The translations under genes were made by a program, and so were the position numbers. A stretch of DNA of 64,000 nt, from assembly GCA_016271365.2 (NCBI GenBank), contig CM028131.1:170380501-170444500 (forward strand). The letters run 5' to 3'. Below are positions 1 to 11,522 of the stretch, one piece after another. The notes beneath the pieces are model-generated. The model was given only the letters and a program-made list of their open reading frames with translations. It was not told the origin of the DNA and did no database searches. The DNA comes from Neoceratodus forsteri (Eukaryota; Chordata; Ceratodontiformes; Ceratodontidae). Position 1 is the first letter of the stretch. Each line of letters starts with the position of its first letter.

Positions 1-1035
1 AGTGGACGCAGGGCTTGCGGCTTGCCCTGTGTCAGACACAAAGGGGGTTGCAGATGTGCCAATGCCCCTCAGATGCAGAGCAGTCTGATTTTCAAAGGGG
101 TAGCACATTTGTGACAATGCCCCCCACTTTACAGCTACTTGCTCCAAAGAGTTAGCATGAGTGCCACAATCCGGGAAGCAAGCTTAGACTAGGGAGATGA
201 TGGTCTAACTCTTGTACTCCTTGTTCTGGACTTGCAGCGGGCATTTGCGGCACACTTGGTGGAAAATTGCGCTTGCCAGAAGATGTGATGTAAGTCACAA
301 CTTGTGTCACAAACCCTGCCACAAGTCCACTGCATGACCACATATCCCTTTTAAAATTGGGTCCATAGTGTTATACAGCACTTAATTCCTAAATTCTGGG
401 GAAGTGCTCCTAAAGTATCTATGACTATCTTTTTCTTTACTTTTGCAGCGCATACTGTTTTTTTTTTTTTCATTGTGGCACATTCCTGTCCTTCCATTGG
501 CTAACAGTAACATAACACGTGATATCATTGATGATATCAGATATTGTTTAGCTAGAGGCTTCAAGACAACCAAAGTGAAACGAGCCTGGAATTATGGAAA
601 ACTGCTACTGTACTTTTAAAGTAACAAAAAAGTGTTGATAGCTCTGGCAATGCACAAGCTATAAAGCATGGTTGAAGTTCTGGAACTTTTTCTGCAGCCC
701 TAGAACTGTATACCAAGGACCTTGGACATGAAGCAAGATAGAAAAAAAACATGCCCAAACAGACTCACTTCCCCATTCATACCTTAAAGACATAAAACCC
801 AAATTTGCTGGAAAGGCCAATTTTACTCAACAAAATTAGACATTTACACATACAGGTTCATTTAGTTCAGTTTAACATAAACACAATAATCTTGTATTTA
901 TGCAGTTTGGTTGCACAGACAGAAGTCTTACCATCTTATCTCTGGTGATCCCTAAGTTAAAATGTGCTTTGGTAGAGCCTCAATAATCTTCACTCTTCCT
1001 ACACTCTGGAATAAGATCCTGAAAACCTTAAGGCT
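1..1035. other. No gene recognised
   Basis: The open frames here are at most about 65 codons, overlap each other on one strand, and contain no recognisable domain. The sequence is neither simple nor obviously repeated elsewhere in the window. I see nothing that supports a gene. Confidence 0.5.
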
Positions 1036-1039
1036 CGCT

Positions 1040-1295
1040 TCCTCTAACATGTTCTCCCTCTTCAAATCCTTGTTCCTGAGGATCTTCTCTGAGGTCTGTC
1101 ACTGCTTCAAGTCAAGGTCTTAACATCACGATTTGTTACTGCTTTAAATTCTGGACTTAAACCTCAACCATTGCCTAAGGCGTCATTTGAGTCCTCCCTT
1201 CTGTCATTGTCCAAATCAAGGTCCCAACATCACGACCTGTCTTTGCTTCAAATATTGGACTTAAACCCCAACCACTGCCTGTAGCATCTGTCATG
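1040..1295. repeat. Imperfect tandem duplication, ~104 bp unit
   Basis: Two adjacent blocks share the order of short words: caaggtc, aacatcacga, ggacttaaac, caacca, and a preceding ctgtcact/ctgtcatt. The anchor caaggtc occurs at about 1113 and 1217, giving a period of about 104 bp. The copies differ by roughly one base in six, so the duplication is old. No function is implied. Confidence 0.6.
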
Positions 1296-1299
1296 TTCT

Positions 1300-1806
1300 C
1301 CCTTTGAACAGTCCTTCCTCCCTAGGCCATCATGTCCAAAACTCTCTTATCTCATCTGACCTTCCCTGCCCTCTACCTTTACCCCCCCCTCACCCCACTT
1401 GCCAGAACATGCCTACAGTACTTATCAAAAGACTCTTGCATCTCAATCTTCTTGCACTTTGACGCTAGAGGAACTTCCACTCCTGTTTACTATGACTCCT
1501 CCAATGATGTTTACTGTATAAACTTTAGCTCATTACCTTCTGTCCATATATCTGCATCCATGCAATTGTATTTAAAAGGCACTACTGCCTGTTGAACCTA
1601 TTGCTATGTTCTGGTGCAAGTATCTTGTCACATGTGATAGTTATGTTATTATGTTGTTATTATTACTATGTAATTGTTATGTACGTTCACTCAACCTGTT
1701 ATGTCTTAACCCTGTTGGCAATTGTTTGGCTCCAGGTCCAACTTGTAAATGAGCTTGTCTCAGTCATGTTCCACCTGGCAAAATAAAGATTTTGATTGCT
1801 TGATTG
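1300..1806 (+). mobile_element. Probable LINE 3' tail
   Basis: The block is pyrimidine-rich. It ends with a 'ccaacttgtaaatgagctt' phrase, then 'cctggcaaaataaag' and a short ttgattgc repeat. This arrangement (spaced polyadenylation-like AATAAA, then a short tandem tail) is familiar from 3' ends of vertebrate LINEs, and it resembles in layout the end of the LINE fragment at 60097-61110. No reverse transcriptase sequence is visible upstream, so only a 3' UTR would be present. The assignment rests on family resemblance, not on a protein match. Confidence 0.3.
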
Positions 1807-2330
1807 ACATATTTCACCCCGGAACAGCTGAGAGATTCTGACCTTACCAAACACAAACAAGCCAAGAGCACTTGCAACCCCCCACTGGGCCTGTTATCAA
1901 TCATGGCCGTTTTCCCCTTATGACGGATTCTGGAGTTGCCAGGCCATAACAGAACAGTGCTGCCCTGACAGGGCCTCTACTGCCCTGCCAATTGCCCACC
2001 ACGCTCCACCGTTCAGGCCCATGTTGCAAAATGATAATAAATAAAACATGCCTGAGTGCACCTTAACAGGGCCACCCATTTACCATCCTTCATTTACTTT
2101 TACCATTTCTGGCCTGAATCATCTGCCACAAGATGTGTAACTCACTTATGCATCTTCCAACAATGCCAAAGGGTGACTGTCATAGCCTGTTTCCACTACA
2201 GCCTGAATGCTGTTGTCAAACAGAGTGTGCCCAACCTCCGACAAATTGACCCAATCCCTGTTGTATAGGCCTGGGGAATCTAGATTGATAAACTGATGAT
2301 AAATTACCTGGATCCTAATAGTAAGACAGA
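1807..2330. other. No gene recognised
   Basis: A roughly 500-base stretch with no domain-bearing frame. A 70-codon frame at 2056-2268 has no recognisable family and no supporting context, so it is not called. Confidence 0.4.
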
Positions 2331-2361
2331 ATAGAGGTACCCAGAGAAGTGGAAGGAAAGG

Positions 2362-2900
2362 ATGTGGAGGTTAGCCAAGGAGGTGACCTCAGTGGGGAGA
2401 GCAGTGGACCCCAGAGGAGGAGGAAGCAATCCTGGTGGGGGCTCCATCATAAGAGGGATCCAGCTAGGAACACAGGAGGGGAGGACAGGAGGTGAGGTGT
2501 CACCAGGTGCCACGGCATGGAGGGATGGAAGGAAGATCCTGGGGATCACTGGGAAGGCAAGACAGAGGGTGAGCTGGATGTCATTATCCACCCAGGTACT
2601 AATGACCTGGCAAATGGCGAGCCAAAGGAAGTTCAGGAAGAGTTTAGAAATTGGGAGGGGTCCTCAAGCAAGTAGCTACATCTGTCACTTTCTCAGAAGT
2701 ACTACCTGCGATGAGGCAAGGAGAGCATAGGGTGCATGCACCAGGAACTTTAATTCATGGTTGAAGAACTGGTGCTGTGAGGAAGGGTTTGGATTCATTG
2801 GTGACTGGGGACCCACCTGGAGGGATGGAGGTTTGTTCAAGCTCGACAGCCTGCATCCATCCTGAGGAGAATCCAACACTTCAATGATAAGTTAAATGCC
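2362..2900 (+). pseudogene. CR1 ORF1 remnant (SGNH esterase-like), copy A
   Basis: The translation keeps the landmarks of the esterase domain described in CR1 ORF1. Near 2440 there is GGSIIRGIQLG, a block I in which the aspartate of GDS has become glycine. At about 2575-2625 IIHPGTNDLAN is block III (GxND). Near 2840 LDSLHPS is a DxxH block V. The reading frame shifts between these blocks, and the zinc-finger-like N-terminus seen in copies B and J is absent through 5' truncation. In living elements ORF1 is thought to bind the RNA or membranes, but the esterase role is not settled. Loss of the nucleophile position and the frameshifts make this copy inactive. Confidence 0.72.
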
Positions 2901-3186
2901 AAGCACTGACAAGCATTTAAACTAGAAAGGGGTGGCAAGTCAGCAAGGAGGGTACCTACTTGCTAACTCCCCACAGCTAGCAGTGGAACCAGTGAACTGA
3001 GTAGGCTATCTCTAGAAAGCAGTGTGCAAAAGATGGAGATTAGCACCCAAGAGGTGGATAGGCAGAAAAGGGCAAAATTCAGCAGAAGGGCAGACAGCAA
3101 GGAGAACCAGGGATAAAGGACAACCAAGGAAGGGGCTGGAGAGAACAGCAAAACAGTCTAGGGAGGTCAAATCATGGAAAGCTATG

Positions 3187-5891
3187 ATGTGCAATGCCAG
3201 GAGCCTTAGCAACAAAATGGAAGATCTGAGGCTGTCATGGTGCAGTCAGACTTGAAGATTGTGGCCATCATTGAAACCTGGTGTAATGATAACCACGACT
3301 GGGAGATGGCCATACCTGACTACAACATATTCAGAAGAGACAGGGCAGGTAGGAAGGGAGGAGGAGTGGCACTGTATGTGAAAAATGACATAAGGGCCAC
3401 AGAGATCCAGGAGGAACAAAATGGGGGCAGGATACTGTGGGTTAAGCTGGAAAGGAAAATGGGGCTAGCCATCCACACAGGTGTGGTCTATAGACCACCA
3501 GCCCAGGAGGAAGAAACAGATAGGAGTTGATGCTAGCCATCCAAAGGATGGCAGACAAGGGTGAGGTATTACTGGTTGGAGACTTCAATATTCCAGACGT
3601 GGACTGGAGCATCCCAGCAGCAGCATCAACTAGGAGCAGATTTATCCTGAATCCCTTCAGGTGCCTTCCTCAACAACTGGTCATGGAACCAACTCGGCAG
3701 AAGGCAATACTGACCTTGTGCTCACAAACAGGGACAGTGATGGGGTAACAGTGGGGAGCACCTGGGGAACAGTGACCACCAGTCATTGTGGTTTGAAATC
3801 ACAGAAAGAGCAGAACCAAACCACACAAAAACACGATCCTGGATTTTAGGGGGTGGCAGACTTTGGGAAATGGGGAGATACTTGAAAGAGGCATTAAGGA
3901 ATGGGGCAGGAGTCAGGGTTGAGGAACAGTGGGCAGTATTTAAAATGGGGATTACAAGAGCAACAGAATTATGCATTAAGCAGGTTAGCAAGAGGAAAAG
4001 AAGAGGAGACCATTATGGTTTCAAAGAGGTAGTAAAGAAAGTGAAAGCCAAAAAGATTGCATTCAGGCAATACAAAAAGACACAGGCAGAAGGGGATAGG
4101 GAGAAGTACCAGGAGAAGCAAAGGGAGGTAGGGAGGTCATTAAGGGAAGCCAAAACTCAGACAGAAGAACACATTTTAAAATCAGTGGGTAGAGGGGACA
4201 AAACTTTTACAGGCACATAAGAGAAAAAAGAAAGGCAAAGGGAGGGATAGTGAGACTGAAGGGGGGAGGATGGTGGCCACGCGGAAGATGACAACAGTAA
4301 AGCTGACATATTGAATAGGTATTTCTGCTCAATCTTTACTGAGGAAGAGGAGGCTAATGGGTCTGAAGGGAGTACAAAGAGTGAGAATGGTGCAGAAATG
4401 GACACAAGTCCCTTTAAACGAGAAAGGGCCCTGAAGGAACTGGAAGTAATAAGAGTTGATAAAGCAATGGGGCCAGATGGGGTGCACCCCAGTGTCCTTA
4501 AAGAACTAAGAGAGGTGGTGGCTGAACCTCTGGCTATCCTGTTTAGCCAATCACTGGAAACAGGGGAGGTACTAAAAGACTGGAGGACAGCAGATGTAGT
4601 CCCCTTATACAAAAGTGGGAACAAAGAGGAAACAGGGAACTACAGACCAGTCAGCCTCACCTCAGTAGTGGGGAAGATCATGTAAGCACTACTGAAGGAG
4701 AGATTGGTGGAACATCTGGTTGTCAATGGACTACAGGACCCAAGGCAGCATGGTTTCACCAGGGAGGCCGTGTCAGACCAACCTCATTTAATTTTTGACT
4801 GGGTGACTAGGGGAGTGGATCAGGGAGGGCAGTGGACATGGCCTATCTGGACTTCAGCAAGGCCTTTGACACTGTGCCACATAGAAGACTGTTACACAAA
4901 CTGGGAATATGGATGTGAGCAGGACAGTAGTGTGGTGGTAGGTAACTGGCTGGGCGGCAGGACACAGAGGGTGGTGGTAAATGGCTGTCACTCCACAGAG
5001 GGAAGAGTGACCAGTGGGGTACCACAGGGATCAGTGCTGGACCGGTCCTATTCAACTTCTTCATCAGTGACATTGCGCAGGGACCTAGAAGGCAGAATTT
5101 CACTGTTTGCTGATGACACAAAGCTCTGTAACAGAGTAGACACACCAGAGGGTGTAGACATAATGAGAAGGGACCTGCAGAAACTTGAAGAATGGTCAGG
5201 GTTTGCAGTTTAAATTAATGCAAAGAAGTGCAGATAATGCATAAGGTACAAAAACCCTGGGACAATATATCAGTTGGGGTGAGGATATGCATGCACCAAG
5301 CAGGAAAGGGATCTTGGGGTTATCATCTCTGATGACCTCAAGGTAGGGAAACAGTGTGACAAGGCAGCAGGTAAAGCAAATAGGATGCTGGGATGCATAG
5401 GCAGGGGCATCACCAGCAGGAAAATGGAGGTCATAATTCCACTATACAAGACACTAGTGAGGCCACATCTGGAGAACAGTGTACAGTTCTGGAGACCTTA
5501 CCTACGTAAGGACATAGATAGAGTAGAGAAGGTTCAGAGGAGGGCAACAAAGATGGTACATGGATTGAGGACAGGTTGAAGGAACTGAACATGTACTCCC
5601 TGGAGGAGAGGAGGGAGAGAGGGGATATGATAGACATACAAGTATCTTACAGGGAGGAACAGGGTGCAGGAATACACTATTTTTAAGCAAAAAAGATGTT
5701 GCAGAACTAGAGGGCATGGGATGAAGTTTGAGGGAGGACGATTCAGAGGAAACGTGAGGAAGAATTTCTTCACAGAACGGGTGGTGGATAAGTGGAACAC
5801 CCTGCCAGAGGAAGAAGTGAGGGCTGAAACAATCATGGGATTTAAGAATGCATGGGATAGACATAAAGGAATTCTGGAGGTCAAGGGATAA
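3187..5891 (+). pseudogene. CR1 ORF2 remnant (endonuclease plus reverse transcriptase), copy A
   Basis: ORF2 opens at about 3187 with NARSLSNK, the usual start of the CR1 endonuclease. ETWCNDNHDW and GVVYRPP follow, then LLVGDFNIPDVDW near 3560-3600 (the conserved GDFN block). The RT contains KAMGPDGVHPSVLKEL (about 4460), GNYRPVSLTSVVGK (about 4640), SGVPQGSVL (about 5015) and the catalytic FADDTKLCNRVDT (about 5100). RPHLE and QRRATKMVHGL lie in the thumb, and RKNFFTERVVDKWNTLP in the C-terminal part. At least six frameshifts or stops break it. The FADD catalytic pair is intact, so the decay is by indels rather than active-site loss. Confidence 0.9.
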
Positions 5892-5998
5892 GGGGCAACA
5901 GACTTCTAGGAAAACATAAAGTGAACTTACAAGCTCAAATGGGCAGACTGGGTGGGCCATAGGCCCTTATCTGCCGACACTGTCTATGTATCTATGTA

Positions 5999-6301
5999 TA
6001 ATCAAGGCACTTCTCGACTGACCTCCCACCAGACCCTGTTCAAAGGCTTTGTAGCCTCCACTGTCTTCCATTTCTGATGTGGTATTATTTTGGACCACAC
6101 CAGATCCAAGGCCAGCATCCGTTGTCTTAGCCATTTCAAATCCACAGTTATCCTTCGAGCCACAACAGTGGAAGACATGTGCAGTAAGTCTTTTATGCCA
6201 AAAAGAATAATTAGCCCTTCGGGAGCTGAGTAAACCCAGCTTCTACACCCACAGAATGAGCTCCTGCCACCTCATCCCCCCACTTCCAGTCCAACACACC
6301 A
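5999..6301. other. Spacer between CR1 copies A and B
   Basis: About 300 bases lie between the 3' ends of two convergent CR1 copies. No motif or open frame is recognisable. Confidence 0.4.
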
Positions 6302-6499
6302 CAGAAACATAGAAACACAGAATTTGATGGCAAATAAGGACCACTTGGCCCACCTAGTCTGCCCATTTACCTACCTAACAGATAAGCTGCAGATCCTACT
6401 GTAGTTAGCCAACAGCCTACTTCCTCCTACCCTCCACTAGAATTGTCTTATGTTTGTCCCATGCATTCTTGAATTCCCCCACTGTTTTTGACCCTACAA

Positions 6500-9400
6500 C
6501 CTACTCAGGAAGGCTGTTTCATGCATCTACAACCCTCTCTGTGAAGAAATACTTCCTCACATTACCCCTGAGCCACCCCCCCTCCATCTTCAAATTGTGC
6601 CCCCTTGTTCTTGCACATCTCTTTTTCTGAAAGATTCTACCCTCTTGGACTTTCTTGATCCCCTTGAGGTATTTGAAAGTTTCTATGAACAATGTGGCAC
6701 AATGTAGGAAGGCAGCTGCAAAGGCCAACAAAATGTTGGGTTGTATTGCAAGGGGTATATCCTCGAGGAGGGAGGAGGTGATTCTGCCACTGTATAGGTC
6801 ATTAGTTAGACCGCACTTGGAGTACTCCGTGCAGTACTGCCGCCCGTATCTGAAGAGGGACATTAAGTTACTGGAGGGGGTGCAGCGCAGGGTGACAAAG
6901 ATGATCAAGGGGCTGGGGGACTTATCATACTAGAGGAGGCTGAGGGTGTTGAACATGTACTCACTGGAGAAGAGGAGGGACGGGGGGACATGATTGAAAC
7001 CTTTAAGTACATGAAAGGAATAAACAAGACAGGTACACAGGGGCTGTTCAAAGAAAGGAAGGGGAAGGACACCAGGGGCCATGATATGAGACTGGAGGGA
7101 GGGAAGAAGGTTCAGAAGGGAGATGAGGAGACACTTTTTTACAGAGTGGGTGGTGGCTGGGTGGAATGCATTACCTGCAGAAGTGGTATCCAGTAGAACA
7201 GTGGACTGCTTCAAAAGGGAATGGGACAGGACAAGAGGGAGGGTTAATGAAGGGGAAGGGTGGAAGGGTGGGACAGCTGCGGAATAAGGGGTGCTAGCTG
7301 CACATTCGAGCAGACTTGATAGACCTGTAGGCCTTTATCTGCTGGCAAATTTTGTATGTTCATATCGTGTCCCCCCTCTCCCTCTTTCCTCGAGGCTTTA
7401 CATCTTAAGCTCCTTTAGTCTTTCTTCATATGTCTTCTGGTGCAGACCGTGCTCCATTTTGGCTGCCCTCCTCTGGATAGCCTCCACCCTATCTATGTCT
7501 TTGCGGAGATGGGGTCTACAGACCTGTACACAGTACTCCAGATGTGGTCTTACCAACTGTCTGTACAGAGGGCCAACAACTTCCTGTTTTCTACTGGTGA
7601 TGCCTCTCCCTATGCATCCCAGTATCCTCCCAGCCCTCTTTACTGCCTTCTCACATTGCTGGCCCATGTTTAGGTCATCTCATATGACTACCCCAGGTCC
7701 CTTTCCATTTTTGTTGTTGTCAGTATCTCACCCCCCACTGTGTACTCTTCTCCTGGGTTTTTGTTTCCCAGGTGCATTACTTTGCACTTCTTTGCATTGA
7801 GTCTAAGCTGCCATACATTTGACCATTGCTCCAACCTTGCCAAGTCCCTTTTCATCCTTTCCACCCCACCTTGCATATCAACCCTGTTGCAGATCTTTTT
7901 GTCATCTGCAAAGGGACATACTTTCCCTTCCAGTCCCTCTGCAATGTCACTTATAAAGAAATTAAAAAGGAACGGCCCCAGTACTGAACCATGCAGTACC
8001 CCACTAGTAACCCTTCTTTCTTCACTGTGGATTTCATTTACTATTACCCACTGTGTCCTGTTGTCCAGCCAGTGTTTTACCCAGACTACTACCCTGGGAC
8101 CCACTCCCAGGCTGGCTAATTTGTTTATTAATCATTTGTGTGGGACTGTGTCAAATGCCTTGCTAAAGTCTAGGTAGGCCATGTCCACAGCCCCTCCCTG
8201 GTCTACTGCTTTGGTCACCCAGTCAAAGAAATTAATTAGATTTGTCTGACATGACCTTCCTGCTGTGAATCCATGCTTCCTTGAGTCCTGTGCCCCACTG
8301 GCCTCTAGGTACTTGACAATTCTTTCCTTCAGAAGTGATTCCATCATTTTCCCTACCACAGAGGTCAAACTGACAGGTCTGTAGTTTCCTGCCTCTGTCT
8401 TGATCTCACTTTTGTGAAGGGGAATCACATCTAGCCTCCTCCAGTCCTCAGGTGCTACACCATCCTCCCATGATTAATTAAAAAGGGTAGTCAGTGGTGT
8501 TATTAGTTCTTCCCTTAGTTCTTTTAGAATTCTTGTGTAAATCCCATCAGGCTCCATTGCTTTATCCACCTTCAGTTTTAAAGGTTCTTTCAGAACCCTT
8601 TCTTCTGTGAAAGGACTATTATCAACCCCCCATCCAGAGTGCTTCTATTGACTGGATTAGGTATCCCCCCCTGATTTCCGTTGTGAATACTGAGCAGAAG
8701 TATTCATTCAGTATGCCTGCTTTTTCACTGTCGCTCTCTGCCCAACCACCTTCCTCTTTATTCTGCCTCAGTATCCCTGCCTTAGTCTTTCTTTGCTCCC
8801 TAATGTAACTATAAAAGGTTTTATCCCCCTTCTTAACCGAACTCTTTTGAGAACCATAGTGTTTTTTTCTTTCATTTTGATTTGGTTTTTTGCTTCACAC
8901 AAAGGCTTGTTGCCTCTGTGATGGTGGTTTTGATGTTTCCCCATTGTTGCTCCACCCCACCTTCTTGACTGTTTGCTAGTGCTTTTCTGAGGCACACTCC
9001 CATTTTGACAAAATCAGCCCTCCTGAAGCCCAGTACCTTCACTTTTGTGTGGCTTGATGCTACAGCTAAGTTTATCGTCAACCACGCTGTTTGGTGGCCA
9101 CTTGTTCACAGATGGCTACCCACTTCAATATCAGAGATCCTCTCTCTGTCCCCATTTGAGAGTACCAGGTCTAAGATTGCTCCCTCCTGAGTGGGTTCCA
9201 AAACTAGCTGTCTGAGGCATGCCCCTTGTAGGGCATCGAGAATGGCCCTGCTCTTGGATGTGGCTGCAGCAAATGTGCTCCAGTTAACATCTAGCATATT
9301 CAGGTCCCCATCAGCAATATTTCCCCTTTCTCAGCCATCCCATGGATGCCTTCTATCATTTCCTTGTCTATTTACTCCCTCTGAGATGGGGGTCTGTATA

Positions 9401-9680
9401 CAACCCCTGTGCAGATTGTGGAGCCATTTCCAGTCTCCAGGGTGACCCACAGGGCCTCCTCTCCTCCCTGTTTACCCTTTAGTTCTGTTGCTTTGATCCC
9501 TCCCTTACATAGAGAGCTACTCCTCCTCCCTTCTTCCCTCTCTGTCCCTCCTGTAGATTGTGTAGCCTGGTATGTTGACATCCCAGTCATGGTTCTCTGT
9601 GTACCATATTTCTGTGACTGCCACGATAACCAGGCATCCCTCTTCCATCAAGGCCACCATTTCAGGGAGCTTTTTACCTA
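6500..9680 (-). pseudogene. CR1 ORF2 remnant, copy B
   Basis: On the minus strand the endonuclease begins near 9680 (a NARSL-type start) and continues to GVVYRPPSQRE (about 9375) and a decayed version of the GDFN region. The RT has a 98-codon open piece at 8132-8428 with GNYRPVSLTSVVGKMM and VDMAYLDFSKAFDTVPHK. The catalytic segment at 7688-8104 reads KVCPFADDKKICNRVD, so FADD is kept. The thumb at 7398-7667 contains GCIGRGITSRKQEVV and RPHLEYCVQV. The C-terminal domain lies beyond the inserted copy C (about 6500-6686). Many frame breaks and stops show that it is inactive. Confidence 0.88.
6687..7354 (+). mobile_element. CR1 3' fragment, copy C, nested in copy B
   Basis: The plus strand carries the thumb and C-terminal part of a CR1 ORF2: MLGCIARGISSRREEVILPL, RPHLEYSVQYC, a QRRVTKMIKGL block, then FFTEWVVAGWNALPAEVV in shifted frames. 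It ends with 'agcagacttgatagacc' and a ggcctttatctgctggc phrase. That 3' end matches the fragment at 37960-38222 rather than the 'ctatgtttctatg' end of copies A and G, so this belongs to a different CR1 subfamily. It interrupts copy B on both sides and is therefore younger than B. Confidence 0.87.
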
Positions 9681-9900
9681 GACTATGGGCATTGGTACTC
9701 CTTACCCTCCATTTTTTATGGCTTTATTTATTTTTGCCCCATCCCTGCCCTTACTGCCTTTGTCTTTTTCTCCATTTACCCCTGTCCTTCTCCCTACTGA
9801 CTGCTCTATCCTGGTGTTTACCTCACTAACTACCCTGATTTTTTTGGGGGGAGGGTTAGGATTTCCCTTCTCCTTTTCAGTGCCTCACCTCTTGGCTTGT

Positions 9901-10819
9901 TTAAATGCTTGCCAATAAAGCATTTAAACCTATCACCTGGGATCCTGGTTCCCCTCCTGTATAGATGCAGACCATCTTGCCTGTATAGGCGTGCATCCCT
10001 CCAGGTGGAGCCCCGGTCCCCAATGAAGCCAAATCCCTGAGCTCTGCACCAGTTTTCAACCAGTCATTGAATCTCATGGTGTGGAGTACTCTAGTCTTAT
10101 CCATGCCTTAGACAGGTAGCACTTCCAAGAAAGTTACCGTGTGTGCTACTTGTCTATGGCCCCTCCCCAACTCCACAAACTCCTGTTGCACTGATCTGAT
10201 CCCTTTCTCAGTCATATCATTTGTCCCTAGCTGGATAATGACATCCAGCTCACTCCCCCTTGTAGCTGCTCCCACGATCCTGAGGATTCATTTCCTGTCC
10301 CTCCAAGCCAAGGCACTGGGCAGGCACCTTACCTCCCTTTCCTCTCCCTCCCCAGTTTTACCCCCTAACAATTGAGTCTCTCACCAGGAGCTGTTTCCTT
10401 CCCTTGTGGGGTCCTGTGCCACCCTCCTGTGGGTCTCCATTGTTGAGGTTCCCTGCATCCTCCTTGATCTCCAATGCGGGTGTCTCCATAGTGGAACCAT
10501 GCTCCATCAGAGTGGTGAATGAACTGTAGAGAGGCACAACTGGAGGGATGCACCTCTGTTCCATCACCCTCACCCTCCCTGAGCCCACTGTGGTCCAAAC
10601 ACTCCTCTTTCTTGGCAACCCCTGAGGTAGTGGCAGTGGCCTGGGTGGCCCCTGGGTGGAAGAGCAGGTTTCCTGAATCCTTGCCAGGTCAGCATGGAGA
10701 TGAACACCCTCCTCCCTCAGACCAGAGAGGTGCCTGCAAATAGGGCAGCAACACAGTTTCCAGAATGTCTCCTGGAAAACTGCTGCTCCACAGCCAGTGC
10801 ACTGCACCACTTCCCACAT
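9901..10819 (-). pseudogene. CR1 ORF1 remnant, zinc-finger-like start plus SGNH esterase, copy B
   Basis: The start is MWEVVQCTGCGAAV, with cysteine pairs (CTGC, then CCPIC) that resemble the PHD-like zinc finger at the head of CR1 ORF1. A short helical stretch and a proline-rich, low-complexity region follow. The frame then reaches LLVRDSIVRG at about 10360-10390, esterase block I with the leading glycine of GDS replaced by arginine. The GxND block (about 10230) and RQDGLHLYR, the DxxH block near 9970, lie in shifted frames. The same order is seen in copy J, and the esterase part in copy A. The zinc-finger function (nucleic acid or protein binding) is inferred from the family. Confidence 0.75.
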
Positions 10820-11522
10820 GTCTGTGTCCCTTCCTGTTGCAGATGATTTTTTGTTGTTTTTTTTTGTTCTTGTTTTAGTGTGTGCAAGCTTGTGAGTGTC
10901 TCCACCCCCTATTCAGTGTGCTGTGCCTTTAAGGATATGAACAGGTCTATGTTGTTAGCAGTTTTGGAGAAGTGATGTCAGAACCCCTGCTATAAAGGAA
11001 GTTATGCATTTGGGGTGGGTGGGGTAAGGGAAGAGTGGGAGGAGTAAACCATGCTGTCCAGAAACAATCAACTACAACTCTAACCCTCCACCCCAGGGAG
11101 TGCCTTCCTTCCTTTCAGACACCTATTTCACCAAGGTTAAGTAACAGGTCTAGTCACAAATGACTGCAAATATCTCCCAGCTACAGTTCTTCCCTGGCAA
11201 ATTAAAGTTAAAACTAAGAAAAGTTAACCCACAAAACAGAACCAATACTAGTTACTTACACTTGTCCAACAAGTAATGATTCAGTTCAGTGTAGTCTAGT
11301 AAATAACCTCCTTGATTCAAGGAAGCTGTGGCTGTTTTCTCACTCTCTCTGTCTCACCTCTTTCAATGGCGCTACACCCAGTTGAGCTCCATTTGCCCCA
11401 CATACTGCTCTACTGTGTGCTCTTCAGACAGGAATGTTCCAGGATCCATATTTCTGCCTTTGAAGCAGCATGAACTGTAAACACAATCAAAATATTAATA
11501 CCACACATCATTGACCCTCTTG

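Larger units (their letters stand above)
2331..5998 (+). mobile_element. CR1-clade LINE, copy A
   Basis: This is a long, 5'-truncated CR1 copy. In order it carries the esterase half of ORF1 (about 2360-2900), the apurinic-like endonuclease (about 3187-3850), a linker, the reverse transcriptase (about 4310-5210), the thumb region (5340-5640) and the C-terminal domain (5690-5890). Its 3' end is the 'ggtgggcc...ccttatctgc...tctatgtatctatgta' tail that other CR1 copies in this window share. The frame changes many times, so it is dead. CR1 copies by target-primed reverse transcription, and 5' truncation is normal. Copies B, G, J and L are related at protein level. Confidence 0.92.
6302..11480 (-). 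mobile_element. CR1-clade LINE, copy B, nearly full length
   Basis: Read on the minus strand, this copy runs from a 5' leader (about 11480-10820) through ORF1 (about 10819-9900) and ORF2 (about 9680-6500) to the shared 3' tail ending at about 6302. A second CR1, copy C, in opposite orientation interrupts it at 6687-7354. The protein resumes exactly where it stopped: the phrase that reads 'gtttcaatcatg' in copy L is split here into 'gtttctatga' and 'atcgtgtcc'. Without the insert the copy is about 4.5 kb, close to a full-length CR1. The leader shares words with the leader of copy J (caatca-ct, gagtgccttcct), which supports a genuine 5' region. The exact 5' end against the Ngaro element is unresolved. 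Confidence 0.88.

Noticed and set aside
2304..2591. 95-codon proline-rich minus-strand frame
   Set aside because: Antisense of the CR1 ORF1 esterase region of copy A.
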